From assembly GCA_044426355.1 (NCBI GenBank), contig JAWXUO010000002.1:3132-67131 (forward strand): DNA of 64,000 bases, read 5' to 3'. How positions within the stretch are numbered: position 1 is the stretch's first letter; every line of letters starts with the position of its first letter. The DNA is from CAYJLC01 sp044426355. Lineage in GTDB: Bacteria; Bacillota; Clostridia; Oscillospirales; Butyricicoccaceae. The position numbers and the translations under genes are program-made. Positions 36,888 through 44,935 of the stretch are shown here, piece after piece. Below the pieces are notes generated by a model, which did no database searches, was not told the origin of the DNA, and saw only the letters and a list, made by a program, of their open reading frames with translations.

Positions 36888-37340
36888 TTATTCTATTGGT
36901 AGTTGTAGTTCTATAGTATATGTCTTTTTCTTGTGTTTAAAAAGATTAGTGTTCGTTTTTTTGTAAATTATGCGATACGGAAGAATTGGAGTTAATTCGT
37001 TAGCTAAAGCAAACTGAAAAAGTGCTTCTAGTTCATTGTTTAAGTTGTCGTATTCGCCATCGTTAGTTAGATATAAAACATTGGTTCGCTGTAAAACGAA
37101 AAAATCATCAGAGTTAAAACCTAAGTAATCTACTTCGTCAAAAGGGAAGCACAGAGTGAAAGAAGTTTCGTCTGTTAATATTTTATCTTCGCTTAAACAC
37201 ATTAAAACGCTATTTGAATTATTTGTTGCAATAGAGTGAATTAAACTCGCAGAGTCTTTAATATCTTGATAAGTATGTTTATCCTTTAATTCCATAGAAA
37301 GAATAGGTGGGATATTTTTTAGTTTGATAGAATATGACAT
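36888..37340 (-). CDS. GyrI-like / effector-binding domain protein (tentative)
   Basis: 150 residues, cytoplasmic. The pattern MSYSIKLKNIPPI at the start, an acidic middle and an ending of KKKTYTIELQLPI recall the AraC-type effector-binding (GyrI-like) domain, a small-molecule pocket often found alone. No DNA-binding part is present. It is the first gene of the leftward operon with the EAL and GGDEF proteins, 29 bases upstream, so it may supply a ligand signal to them; this is inference. AAAGG lies seven bases before the ATG. Confidence 0.5.
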   Translation of the reverse strand: MSYSIKLKNIPPILSMELKDKHTYQDIKDSASLIHSIATNNSNSVLMCLSEDKILTDETSFTLCFPFDEVDYLGFNSDDFFVLQRTNVLYLTNDGEYDNLNNELEALFQFALANELTPILPYRIIYKKTNTNLFKHKKKTYTIELQLPIE

Positions 37341-37437
37341 AAAAAAACCTTTCGTATTTGTGGAAAATATTATTATCCATTATGTTTTTATTATAACACA
37401 TAATTTAAAAAAAATAAACCCTAAAAGTATTTTTTCG

Positions 37438-37466
37438 TTGATAAATTTTAAAAAATATGTTATTAT
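37438..37466 (+). promoter_or_regulatory. Promoter for the small 37537 gene
   Basis: TTGATA at 37438-37443, 17-base spacer, TATTAT at 37461-37466. Confidence 0.5.
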
Positions 37467-37536
37467 GACAAAATAGGTTTAAATATAATTTTTTATTAAA
37501 GTTATATTTTGTGGAAATGCAAGGAGATTTTATAAA

Positions 37537-37818
37537 ATGTATACAAAAAACAGCTATATTATTACTTATGAAGACGAAAAAAAGATAATACATCAAAAAA
37601 GAATGGAATGCTTAGATAAAAAAGATTTAAAAGATATATTTTATAAATTAGTATATATTTTACCAAACGTAAAAAAAGGTTTTGTATGGGAAATTTATGG
37701 AGATGATAGATTTATAGGATTAATTGAAAAAGATGGAATTAATAGCCCAAAAATTAAATTGCGTTTTTTAGATGGAGATTTTTCTGAAATTCATTGTAAA
37801 AATATAAAACAGCCGTAG
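37537..37818 (+). CDS. Small protein of unknown function (93 residues)
   Basis: A soluble 93-residue protein rich in Lys, Asp and Ile, with no signal peptide or known motif that I recognise. Sequence alternation (YIITYEDEKK, GFVWEIYGDDRFIGLI, KIKLRFLDGDF) suggests a small beta-rich fold. It has its own promoter and an AAGGAG site nine bases before the ATG, both supporting a real gene. Convergent with dnaJ across a shared terminator. Confidence 0.65.
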   Translation: MYTKNSYIITYEDEKKIIHQKRMECLDKKDLKDIFYKLVYILPNVKKGFVWEIYGDDRFIGLIEKDGINSPKIKLRFLDGDFSEIHCKNIKQP

Positions 37819-37842
37819 AAATATACTCTACAGCTGTTATTT
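37806..37842. terminator. Terminator of the hrcA-dnaJ operon, shared with the 37537 gene
   Basis: AACAGC/GCTGTT plus GTAG/CTAC (37808-37838). The one C-A mismatch on the plus strand is a G-U pair on the minus strand, so it fits the dnaJ direction best. Confidence 0.7.
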
Positions 37843-38967
37843 TTATTTAAAAACATCTTTAATTTTATCAAAAAAGCTTTTTTTCTCGTGACAGTTATCG
37901 TCAGATAAACTATTATCAAATTTTTTGATGATTTCTTTTTGTTCGTTTGTTAGTTTTTTAGGTACTTCAATGTTAACACGAATAAAATGGTCGCCATGCC
38001 CACGTCCGTTTAAGTTTGGAATACCTTTTGAGCGAAGTCTAAATACTGTTCCTGTTGCAGTGCCTTCAGGGATTGTGTATTTAACTTTGCCGTGGATAGT
38101 GTGTACCACTATTTCGTCGCCTAAAACAGCTTGAACATAAGATATAGGCATGTCGCAGACAACATCAGAGCCGTCACGTTCGAATAAAGGGTGAACTTTT
38201 ACAGATATAGTGACTATTATATCGCCAGCAGGCCCACCATTTACACCTTGCGAACCTTGACCACGTAGCTGAATGCTTTGTGCATGGTCGATACCAGCAG
38301 GGATTTTTACTTCTACAGAAGTTTTGGTTGTAACTCTTCCTTGTCCATTACAATTAGGACAAAGTGATTTGATGATTTTACCACGTCCACCACATTTTGG
38401 ACAAGTTGCATTCGATTGGAAAGTACCAAAAGGTGTTCTTTGTGTTTGGCGAATTTGACCTGCACCACCACAAGTTTGACAAGTTTCTACATCAGAGCTT
38501 GATTTTGCACCTGACCCAGAACAACTAGAACAAGTTTCAGTACGATTTATGTTTATTGTTTTTGTGCAACCAAATGCTGCTTCTTCAAATGTAAGTGAAA
38601 GAGAAACACGTTGCGACTCACCTTTTCGTGGGCCATTTCGACGAGCAGAACCTCCACTACCAAAAAAGCTACCGAAAATATCGCCTAAATCGACATCTTC
38701 AAAACCACCATAGCCACCACCGAAGCCACCTCCACCATAGTTAGAGTCAACACCTGCGTGACCAAATTGGTCATATCTTGATTTTTTTGTATCATCAGAT
38801 AAAACTTCGTAAGCTTGATTTACCTCTTTAAAAGATGCTTCAGCTTCTGGGTTATCTTTGTTTTGGTCTGGGTGATATTTCATCGCCATTTTTCTGTATG
38901 CTTTTTTAATTTCGACATCAGAGGCAGATTTATCTACACCTAGAACTTCGTAATAATCTCTTGCCAT
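37843..38967 (-). CDS. dnaJ: Chaperone protein DnaJ
   Basis: Co-chaperone that loads substrates on DnaK. About 374 residues: J-domain with HPD near 33, Gly/Phe-rich linker (GGGGFGGGYGGF), four CxxCxGxG zinc repeats (CSSCSGSG, CQTCGGAG, CPKCGGRG, CPNCNGQG), and the C-terminal substrate domains. ATG 38967 starts the conserved MARDYYEVLG; the binding site is weak (GCGAGAAATT). A hairpin lies between it and dnaK. Last gene of the heat-shock operon. Confidence 0.97.
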   Translation of the reverse strand: MARDYYEVLGVDKSASDVEIKKAYRKMAMKYHPDQNKDNPEAEASFKEVNQAYEVLSDDTKKSRYDQFGHAGVDSNYGGGGFGGGYGGFEDVDLGDIFGSFFGSGGSARRNGPRKGESQRVSLSLTFEEAAFGCTKTININRTETCSSCSGSGAKSSSDVETCQTCGGAGQIRQTQRTPFGTFQSNATCPKCGGRGKIIKSLCPNCNGQGRVTTKTSVEVKIPAGIDHAQSIQLRGQGSQGVNGGPAGDIIVTISVKVHPLFERDGSDVVCDMPISYVQAVLGDEIVVHTIHGKVKYTIPEGTATGTVFRLRSKGIPNLNGRGHGDHFIRVNIEVPKKLTNEQKEIIKKFDNSLSDDNCHEKKSFFDKIKDVFK

Positions 38968-39004
38968 AATTTCTCGCTTTCTAAAAAATGTAAACATGAC
39001 AATG

Positions 39005-39023
39005 GGACGAACTAAGTTCGTCC
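39005..39023 (-). promoter_or_regulatory. Intercistronic hairpin between dnaK and dnaJ
   Basis: GGACGAAC and GTTCGTCC form a perfect 8-bp stem with a three-base loop. No U-run follows, so it is more likely to set mRNA stability or lower dnaJ expression than to terminate. Confidence 0.5.
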
Positions 39024-39039
39024 TTGCCAATTTTAAAAA

Positions 39040-40860
39040 TTATTTATCGTCATCTTCAACTTCTGTAAATTCTGCATCTACAAAGTCATTGTCATCGCCT
39101 GGCTCTTGAGCTTCTGCTTGAGATGCAGCAGCAGCTTCATAAGCTTTTTGAGAAATTTCACCGAATTTTTTAGAAAGTTCTTCTGTAGCAGTTTTGATAG
39201 CTTCAATATCAGTTCCTTGTAAAGTTTCACGAACTTTAGCAACTAAAGCTGTAACGTCTGTTTTTTCTTCTTCTGTTACATTTTCTTTAAGGTCTTCTAA
39301 TGCTTTTTCAGATTGGAAAGCTAAGTTTTCTGCAGTGTTGCGAACTTCAACTTCGTCTTTACGTTTTTTATCTTCTTCTGCAAATTGTTCAGCTTCTTTA
39401 ACTGCTTTGTCTATATCTTCGTCTGATAAGTTTGTAGAAGATGTGATAGTGATTTTTTGTTCTTTGTTAGTCGCTTTATCAATAGCTTTAACGTTTACGA
39501 TACCGTTTGCATCAATGTCAAAAGATACTTCAATTTGTGGAATACCACGAGGTGCAGGGCTAATACCATCTAGTGTAAATCTACCTAGAGTTTTATTGTC
39601 AGAAGCCATTTCACGTTCACCTTGTAAAATGTGAATTTCAACTGATGGTTGATTATCTGCAGCAGTAGAGTATACTTGAGATTTTGATACAGGGATAGTA
39701 GTATTTCTATCTATCATTTTTGTGCAAATTCCACCAAGAGTTTCGATACCTAATGAAAGTGGAGTTACGTCTAAAAGTAATACGTCTGTTACATCGCCAC
39801 CTAGTACACCAGCTTGAATAGCAGCACCAGCAGCAACACATTCGTCAGGATTGATACCTTTAAATGGCTCTTTTGAAGTTTCTTTTTGAACAGCAGTTTG
39901 AACTGCTGGTATTCTTGAAGAACCACCAACCATTAAAACTTTGTGTATATCGTTTGAAGAAACGCCAGCATCTTTCATTGCTTGACGAACTGGAATCATA
40001 GTTTTTTCTACTAAATCAGCAGTAAGTTCATCGAATTTTGCACGAGTTAATGTTAGGTCTAAGTGTTTAGGTCCTGTAGCATCAGCTGTGATGAAAGGTT
40101 GGTTTATAGAAGTTGAAACTGTTCCAGAAAGTTCGATTTTCGCTTTTTCTGCAGCTTCTTTTAAACGTTGCATAGCCATTTTATCAGATGATAAATCTAC
40201 GCCTTGGTCTTTTTTAAATTCTGCTACAATCCAGTCGATAATTCTTTGGTCAAAGTCATCACCACCAAGACGGTTGTTACCAGCTGTTGATAAAACTTCG
40301 ATAACACCACCACCTATGTCAAGAACTGATACGTCAAAAGTACCACCACCTAAGTCATAAACCATAACTTTTTGTTCTTGTTCTTTATCTACACCATAAG
40401 CTAAAGCTGCAGCCGTTGGTTCGTTTATGATACGAAGAACGTTTAAACCAGCAATACGACCAGCATCTTTTGTAGCTTGACGTTGTGAGTCTGTAAAGTA
40501 TGCAGGAACTGTGATAACAGCTTCGGTTACTGTAGAGCCGATATAAGCTTCAGCATCAGCTTTGATTTTTTGTAAAATCATTGCAGAAATTTCTTGTGGT
40601 GAATACGCTTTACCGTCTATATTAACTTTATAGTCAGTACCCATTTCGCGTTTGATTGAGATAATTGTATTATCGTGGTTTGTAATAGCTTGACGTTTTG
40701 CAGTTTGTCCTACTAAACGTTCGCCATCTTTTGCAAATGCAACGATAGATGGTGTAGTTCTAGCACCTTCAGCATTTGATATAATTGCAGGTTCGCCACC
40801 TTCCATAACAGCGAAACAAGAGTTTGTTGTACCTAAGTCAATACCTATAATTTTTCCCAT
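39040..40860 (-). CDS. dnaK: Chaperone protein DnaK
   Basis: Hsp70 ATPase of 606 residues. GIDLGTTNSCFAV at the start, phosphate loops DLGGGTFDVS and GGSSRIPAVQ, linker DVLLLDVTPLSLGIE, substrate-binding domain and acidic tail (DDNDFVDAEF). Slightly short as in other Firmicutes, which lack one segment of the ATPase domain. GGAGG before the ATG. Operon hrcA-grpE-dnaK-dnaJ. Confidence 0.98.
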   Translation of the reverse strand: MGKIIGIDLGTTNSCFAVMEGGEPAIISNAEGARTTPSIVAFAKDGERLVGQTAKRQAITNHDNTIISIKREMGTDYKVNIDGKAYSPQEISAMILQKIKADAEAYIGSTVTEAVITVPAYFTDSQRQATKDAGRIAGLNVLRIINEPTAAALAYGVDKEQEQKVMVYDLGGGTFDVSVLDIGGGVIEVLSTAGNNRLGGDDFDQRIIDWIVAEFKKDQGVDLSSDKMAMQRLKEAAEKAKIELSGTVSTSINQPFITADATGPKHLDLTLTRAKFDELTADLVEKTMIPVRQAMKDAGVSSNDIHKVLMVGGSSRIPAVQTAVQKETSKEPFKGINPDECVAAGAAIQAGVLGGDVTDVLLLDVTPLSLGIETLGGICTKMIDRNTTIPVSKSQVYSTAADNQPSVEIHILQGEREMASDNKTLGRFTLDGISPAPRGIPQIEVSFDIDANGIVNVKAIDKATNKEQKITITSSTNLSDEDIDKAVKEAEQFAEEDKKRKDEVEVRNTAENLAFQSEKALEDLKENVTEEEKTDVTALVAKVRETLQGTDIEAIKTATEELSKKFGEISQKAYEAAAASQAEAQEPGDDNDFVDAEFTEVEDDDK

Positions 40861-40902
40861 TTTTAATTCCTCCCAGAATTTATTATATTATTATTTTTTT
40901 AA

Positions 40903-41409
40903 TTAATTAGCAACTTTAACGGTTGAGTGACGAATAACTTTATCAGCTATCATGAAACCTTTTTGAAAAGTTTCTGCGATTACATTTTCTCCTAAAGAAG
41001 TATCATCTACATGCATAACAGCATTGTGTAAATTTGCATTAAATGCAGTTCCGACAGTATCATCAATAGGCGAAATACCAAGCTTTGTAAATGCATCTTC
41101 TAGTTGTTTAAAAGTAAGCTCAAAACCTTTTTTGTGTGGGTTATCATCATCTATTTGAGACAAAGCACTAGCAAGTGTGTCATAAACTGGTAGCATAGCT
41201 TCTGCCGAGTGTGCAACTGCTGATTTAAAAGTTAAATCACGTTCTTTCACAGAGCGTTTTCTAAAATTATCATATTCTGCCGTTACTCTTAAAAGAGCGT
41301 CATGCTTTGCGTCTAGTTCTTTTTGTAAAATTTCTGTTTCAGAAAGTATTTCTACTTCTTCGTTTTCGACAGTTTCGTCTAAAACTTCTTCTGTTTTTTC
41401 TTCGTTCAT
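40903..41409 (-). CDS. grpE: Nucleotide exchange factor GrpE
   Basis: 168 residues: acidic N-terminal tail, long coiled-coil (AEYDNFRKRSVKERD), and a beta-rich head with the family end motif VIAETFQKGFMIADKVIRHSTVKVAN. Releases ADP from DnaK. Start overlaps the hrcA stop (TAATG), with GGAGG nine bases upstream. Confidence 0.96.
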   Translation of the reverse strand: MNEEKTEEVLDETVENEEVEILSETEILQKELDAKHDALLRVTAEYDNFRKRSVKERDLTFKSAVAHSAEAMLPVYDTLASALSQIDDDNPHKKGFELTFKQLEDAFTKLGISPIDDTVGTAFNANLHNAVMHVDDTSLGENVIAETFQKGFMIADKVIRHSTVKVAN

Positions 41410-42452
41410 TAAATAAATCCTCCGTTGTCTTCGTCTTCATCGGCAAGCAATGAATTTTCCATTATTTTACTAAGTTGTCTTGCGTATAAAGTTAAATATG
41501 CAGAAACTTTTCTATAGTCCATGCGTTTTGGTCCTACAACACCAATGACACCAAAATTTCCTTCGCCAATACCATAGGTTGCATATACTACGCTTGCATC
41601 AGAAAGGGGATTATCTCCATTTTCGACACCTATTCTAACATTTACATTATCCGAGGGTGCAAATTTTAGCATATCAGGATTTTTAATAAAATCTATTAGA
41701 TTTTTAGCGTGCGTCGCATTTTTATACTCAGGGTAGTTTAAAATATTTTCTTCGCCACCAAGGTATACACGATTTGTTAAAAGTTCATTACATATTTCTG
41801 AAATAAAAGCTATGATACCATCTATTAAAAAAGATAAATGATTTTGTCCATATAAAACTTGGAGTTTGCTCTTAGTTATTTGATGTACGTCTGTTCCTAA
41901 AAGTAAATCGTTTAAAGCATTTGCAAGTAGCGAAATTTCTTCTTTATATAAAGGTATATCGCTTTTTAGCATTTTTGTTTTGATAATATTATTACCAGCT
42001 ACTAATGTAAATACAAACGATTTTTCGTCTACATATAATATATCAGTTTTTCTTATCAAAATTTTGGTCATCATAGGTGTTGCAACAACACTTGTATAAT
42101 GCGTTAAATTTGATATTAAATTGCAAGCTTCGGTAATTATTTTATCAAGCTCTTTCATTTTAAGTCCCATAAATTCGCCGACGTAATTTGTGTCTATAGG
42201 AAGATTTTCGTTATTTTGAAGAAGATTATCAACATAAAAACGGTATCCTAAGTCCGAGGGAACTCGACCAGCTGATGTATGAGGTTTTTCAATAAGTTTT
42301 AGATTTTCAAGTTCTAGCATTTCGTTTCTAATTGTTGCACTAGAAAAAGAAAGTCTGTCGCATATTGATTTTGAAGAAATAGGCTCGGCAGTTTTCATGT
42401 AGTCTTCTATGATGACTTTTAAAATGTCTTGTTGTCTTTCTGAAATAGTCAT
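41409..42452 (-). CDS. hrcA: Heat-inducible transcription repressor HrcA
   Basis: Binds CIRCE operators and represses class I heat-shock genes; its folding depends on GroEL. 347 residues with an N-terminal winged helix (SERQQDILKVIIEDYMKTAEPI, SSATIRNEMLELE), a GAF-like core and a dimerisation arm. ATG 42452 has AAAGGAG six bases upstream; longer readings would start inside the CIRCE operator. First gene of its operon and thus autoregulated. Confidence 0.96.
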   Translation of the reverse strand: MTISERQQDILKVIIEDYMKTAEPISSKSICDRLSFSSATIRNEMLELENLKLIEKPHTSAGRVPSDLGYRFYVDNLLQNNENLPIDTNYVGEFMGLKMKELDKIITEACNLISNLTHYTSVVATPMMTKILIRKTDILYVDEKSFVFTLVAGNNIIKTKMLKSDIPLYKEEISLLANALNDLLLGTDVHQITKSKLQVLYGQNHLSFLIDGIIAFISEICNELLTNRVYLGGEENILNYPEYKNATHAKNLIDFIKNPDMLKFAPSDNVNVRIGVENGDNPLSDASVVYATYGIGEGNFGVIGVVGPKRMDYRKVSAYLTLYARQLSKIMENSLLADEDEDNGGFI

Positions 42453-42474
42453 ATAACACTCCTTTAAAATGCGA

Positions 42475-42501
42475 TTAGCACTCTGGTATCTCAACTGCTA
42501 A
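42475..42501. promoter_or_regulatory. CIRCE operator 1 (imperfect)
   Basis: TTAGCACTC at 42475-42483, nine-base spacer, AACTGCTAA at 42493-42501. The left arm is perfect, the right arm matches 7 of 9. It lies just downstream of the hrcA promoter. Confidence 0.85.
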
Positions 42502-42505
42502 TTAC

Positions 42506-42534
42506 ATAATATACTAAGATTTATTTTTTGTCAA
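42506..42534 (-). promoter_or_regulatory. Promoter of the hrcA operon
   Basis: Minus strand TTGACA (42534-42529), 17-base spacer, TATTAT (42511-42506). Confidence 0.75.
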
Positions 42535-42541
42535 CAAGTTT

Positions 42542-42568
42542 TTAGCACTTTGTATACTTGAGTGCTAA
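42542..42568. promoter_or_regulatory. CIRCE operator 2
   Basis: TTAGCACTT at 42542-42550, nine-base spacer, GAGTGCTAA at 42560-42568. Matches 17 of 18 arm positions. Placed just upstream of the -35 box, so two operators flank the promoter. Confidence 0.9.
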
Positions 42569-42641
42569 AATTCACAATTTGTTCATATTTAATGCTTTTA
42601 AATAGACATTTTTTAATATAATTAAAAAGTGCTTTATTATT

Positions 42642-42670
42642 TTGCATTTTTGTGGTATGATAGATATAAT
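42642..42670 (+). promoter_or_regulatory. Promoter of the ruv operon
   Basis: TTGCAT at 42642-42647, 17-base spacer, TATAAT at 42665-42670. Start near 42677 leaves a leader of about 15 bases. Confidence 0.6.
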
Positions 42671-42691
42671 CATGCACTAAGGGGGAAAATT

Positions 42692-43177
42692 ATGTTAATT
42701 TTAGGGATAGACCCTGGGTATGCCATTGTAGGCTATGGGCTAGTTTCTTATGATAATTATAAATTTAAACCAAAAGGTCATGGTGCTATTACAACAAAAG
42801 CAAAAGTGCCTATGCATTTACGTTTGCTAGAAATTCAACAAGATATGATAACGCTTTTAGAAACTTTTAAGCCAGATATGGTAGCTGTTGAAAAACTTTT
42901 TTTTAATACCAATACAAAAACTGCTATAGATGTAGCACAAGCAAGAGGCGTTATTATTGTTGTGTGTGCTTCAAAAAATATACCTATATATGAATACACA
43001 CCACTTCAAGTTAAACAATCTGTAACAGGATATGGTAGAGCAGAAAAAAATCAAGTTATGGAAATGACAAAAAGTATATTAGGGTTGTCGGCTGTTGCAA
43101 AGCCAGATGATGCATCTGATGCTTTAGCTGTAGCTATTTGTCATGGAAATACTTATAATTCAAATTTAATGAGGTAA
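42692..43177 (+). CDS. ruvC: Holliday junction resolvase RuvC
   Basis: Cuts Holliday junctions during recombination. About 161 residues: LGIDPG at 4-9 with the first catalytic Asp, VEKLFF with Glu near 68, and DDASDALAVAICH near the end with the last acidic pair. Start ATG 42692 has GGGGG six bases upstream and lies after the predicted transcription start; upstream in-frame codons do not. ruvA follows four bases after the stop. Confidence 0.95.
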   Translation: MLILGIDPGYAIVGYGLVSYDNYKFKPKGHGAITTKAKVPMHLRLLEIQQDMITLLETFKPDMVAVEKLFFNTNTKTAIDVAQARGVIIVVCASKNIPIYEYTPLQVKQSVTGYGRAEKNQVMEMTKSILGLSAVAKPDDASDALAVAICHGNTYNSNLMR

Positions 43178-43180
43178 TTT

Positions 43181-43777
43181 ATGTTTTATTATTTAAACGG
43201 AAAAATAACTGTAAAAGAACAAAATCTTATAGTTGTAGATATAAACGGTGTTGGATATGCTGTACACACAAGCTTAAACACATTATCTAAAATAGAAATC
43301 AACAAAACGCATAAACTTTTTACATATTGCAATATACGAGAAGACGCTTTCGATATTTTTGGTTTTGCAGATATAGAAGAACTTAATTTCTTTAAATTAT
43401 TAATTAGTATAAACGGAGTCGGACCAAAAGCTGGTTTGTCTATATTATCAGTAGCAAGCCCAGAAAGTTTAGCTTTAGCTATTATTACAGGCGATGAAAA
43501 ACTAATTACACAAGCATCTGGTATAGGTAAAAAAATCGCTAGCCGAATAGTTTTAGAACTAAAAGATAAAATAGCGAAAGAACAAATTTCAAACACAGCT
43601 ACTATGGAAAGTTTTGTTATAGATACGGATAATTCGAGTATATCAGAAGCTATTTCTGCACTTATGGTGCTAGGATATACGCAAGGTGAGGCAACACAAG
43701 CAATAAAAGGTGTTGACGCAGGACTTACTTCAGACCAAATTATAAAAATAGCACTAAAAAATTTATTAAAACAATAA
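43181..43777 (+). CDS. ruvA: Holliday junction branch migration protein RuvA
   Basis: 198 residues: OB-fold N-terminal domain (MFYYLNGKITVKEQNLIVVD), helix-hairpin-helix pair (LISINGVGPKAGLSIL and GIGKKIASRIVLELKDK), and a C-terminal RuvB-binding domain (ISALMVLGYTQGEATQAI). Tetramer that holds the junction for RuvB. AGGT before the ATG lies in the ruvC end. Confidence 0.96.
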   Translation: MFYYLNGKITVKEQNLIVVDINGVGYAVHTSLNTLSKIEINKTHKLFTYCNIREDAFDIFGFADIEELNFFKLLISINGVGPKAGLSILSVASPESLALAIITGDEKLITQASGIGKKIASRIVLELKDKIAKEQISNTATMESFVIDTDNSSISEAISALMVLGYTQGEATQAIKGVDAGLTSDQIIKIALKNLLKQ

Positions 43778-43854
43778 AGGTAATTCATTATATAACTATA
43801 GTATATGAAATTTGCTACACGCAATTTATTATAGTTTAAAATCGGAGAAAATTT

Positions 43855-44904
43855 ATGAGTATAGAATTTCAAAAAGAAGATATAGACGACGATAGAATAG
43901 TTTCGCAAAATGTAACTATAAACGATACGCAAGAAAATTCGCTACGTCCAAAACTTTTAGATGAATATGTAGGACAAACAAAGGTTAAAGAAAATTTAAC
44001 GGTTTTTATGGAGGCAGCAAAAGCACGTAGTGAATGTTTAGACCACTGTTTATTATATGGGCCTCCAGGACTTGGAAAAACTACATTATCTAACATAATA
44101 GCCTCAGAAATGGGGGTTAATATACGCACAACCTCAGGCCCTGCTATAGAAAAAGCAGGCGACCTTGCAGCACTTCTTACGAATTTATCGGAAAATGATG
44201 TTTTGTTTATAGACGAAATTCATAGGTTAAACCGTGCAGTAGAAGAAATTTTATATCCTGCTATGGAAGATTTTGCACTAGATATTATTATAGGTAAAGG
44301 CCCTTCGGCAAGGTCTATTAGACTAGATTTACCAAGGTTTACTTTAATTGGTGCAACAACACGAGCAGGGCAATTATCTTCGCCACTAAGAGATAGATTT
44401 GGTGTGCATTTAAGATTAGAACTCTATAATCCAGACGAGCTTTGCTCTATAGTAGATAGAAGTGCAAGTATTTTGAACTTACCAGCAGAATACGACGGCT
44501 TGCTCGAAATTGCAAAACGTTCACGTGGTACACCGAGAATTGCAAACAGACTTTTAAAAAGAGTGCGAGATTTTGCAGATATTTTAGGCGATGGAGTTTT
44601 AACGAAGGAAGTATCGGATAAAGCATTAACATCACTCGAGATAGACGAGTTAGGCTTAGATAATATAGATAGACGTATGATGAGGAATATTATAGAGCAT
44701 TATGGTGGTGGTCCTGTAGGACTAGAAACTTTAGCTGCAACTATTGGCGAAGAATCCATAACTCTTGAAGATGTGTATGAACCATATCTTATGCAAATAG
44801 GATTTTTGCAAAGAACACCAAGGGGTAGATGTGCTACAAAAAAAGCATATGACCACCTTGATATACAATATAATGATAGCAATAACAATTTAGCTTTATT
44901 TTAA
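43855..44904 (+). CDS. ruvB: Holliday junction helicase RuvB
   Basis: AAA+ motor of branch migration, 349 residues: LRPKLLDEYVGQTKVKENL near 27, Walker A GPPGLGKT near 67, Walker B LFIDEIHRL, sensor GATTRAG and arginine finger region, winged helix at the C-terminus (EPYLMQIGFLQRTPRGR). CGGAGA site before the ATG. A 77-base gap separates it from ruvA. Confidence 0.97.
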   Translation: MSIEFQKEDIDDDRIVSQNVTINDTQENSLRPKLLDEYVGQTKVKENLTVFMEAAKARSECLDHCLLYGPPGLGKTTLSNIIASEMGVNIRTTSGPAIEKAGDLAALLTNLSENDVLFIDEIHRLNRAVEEILYPAMEDFALDIIIGKGPSARSIRLDLPRFTLIGATTRAGQLSSPLRDRFGVHLRLELYNPDELCSIVDRSASILNLPAEYDGLLEIAKRSRGTPRIANRLLKRVRDFADILGDGVLTKEVSDKALTSLEIDELGLDNIDRRMMRNIIEHYGGGPVGLETLAATIGEESITLEDVYEPYLMQIGFLQRTPRGRCATKKAYDHLDIQYNDSNNNLALF

Positions 44905-44935
44905 GACAACAACATATTTTTTAAAGGAGATAACG

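Noticed and set aside
42453..42494. Upstream extension of hrcA
   Set aside because: It would start within the CIRCE operator and after no binding site; ATG 42452 has a strong site.
43189..43932. A 247-codon open frame on the minus strand over ruvA
   Set aside because: It lies antisense to a clear RuvA with conserved motifs, has no good binding site and shows biased composition typical of a shadow frame.
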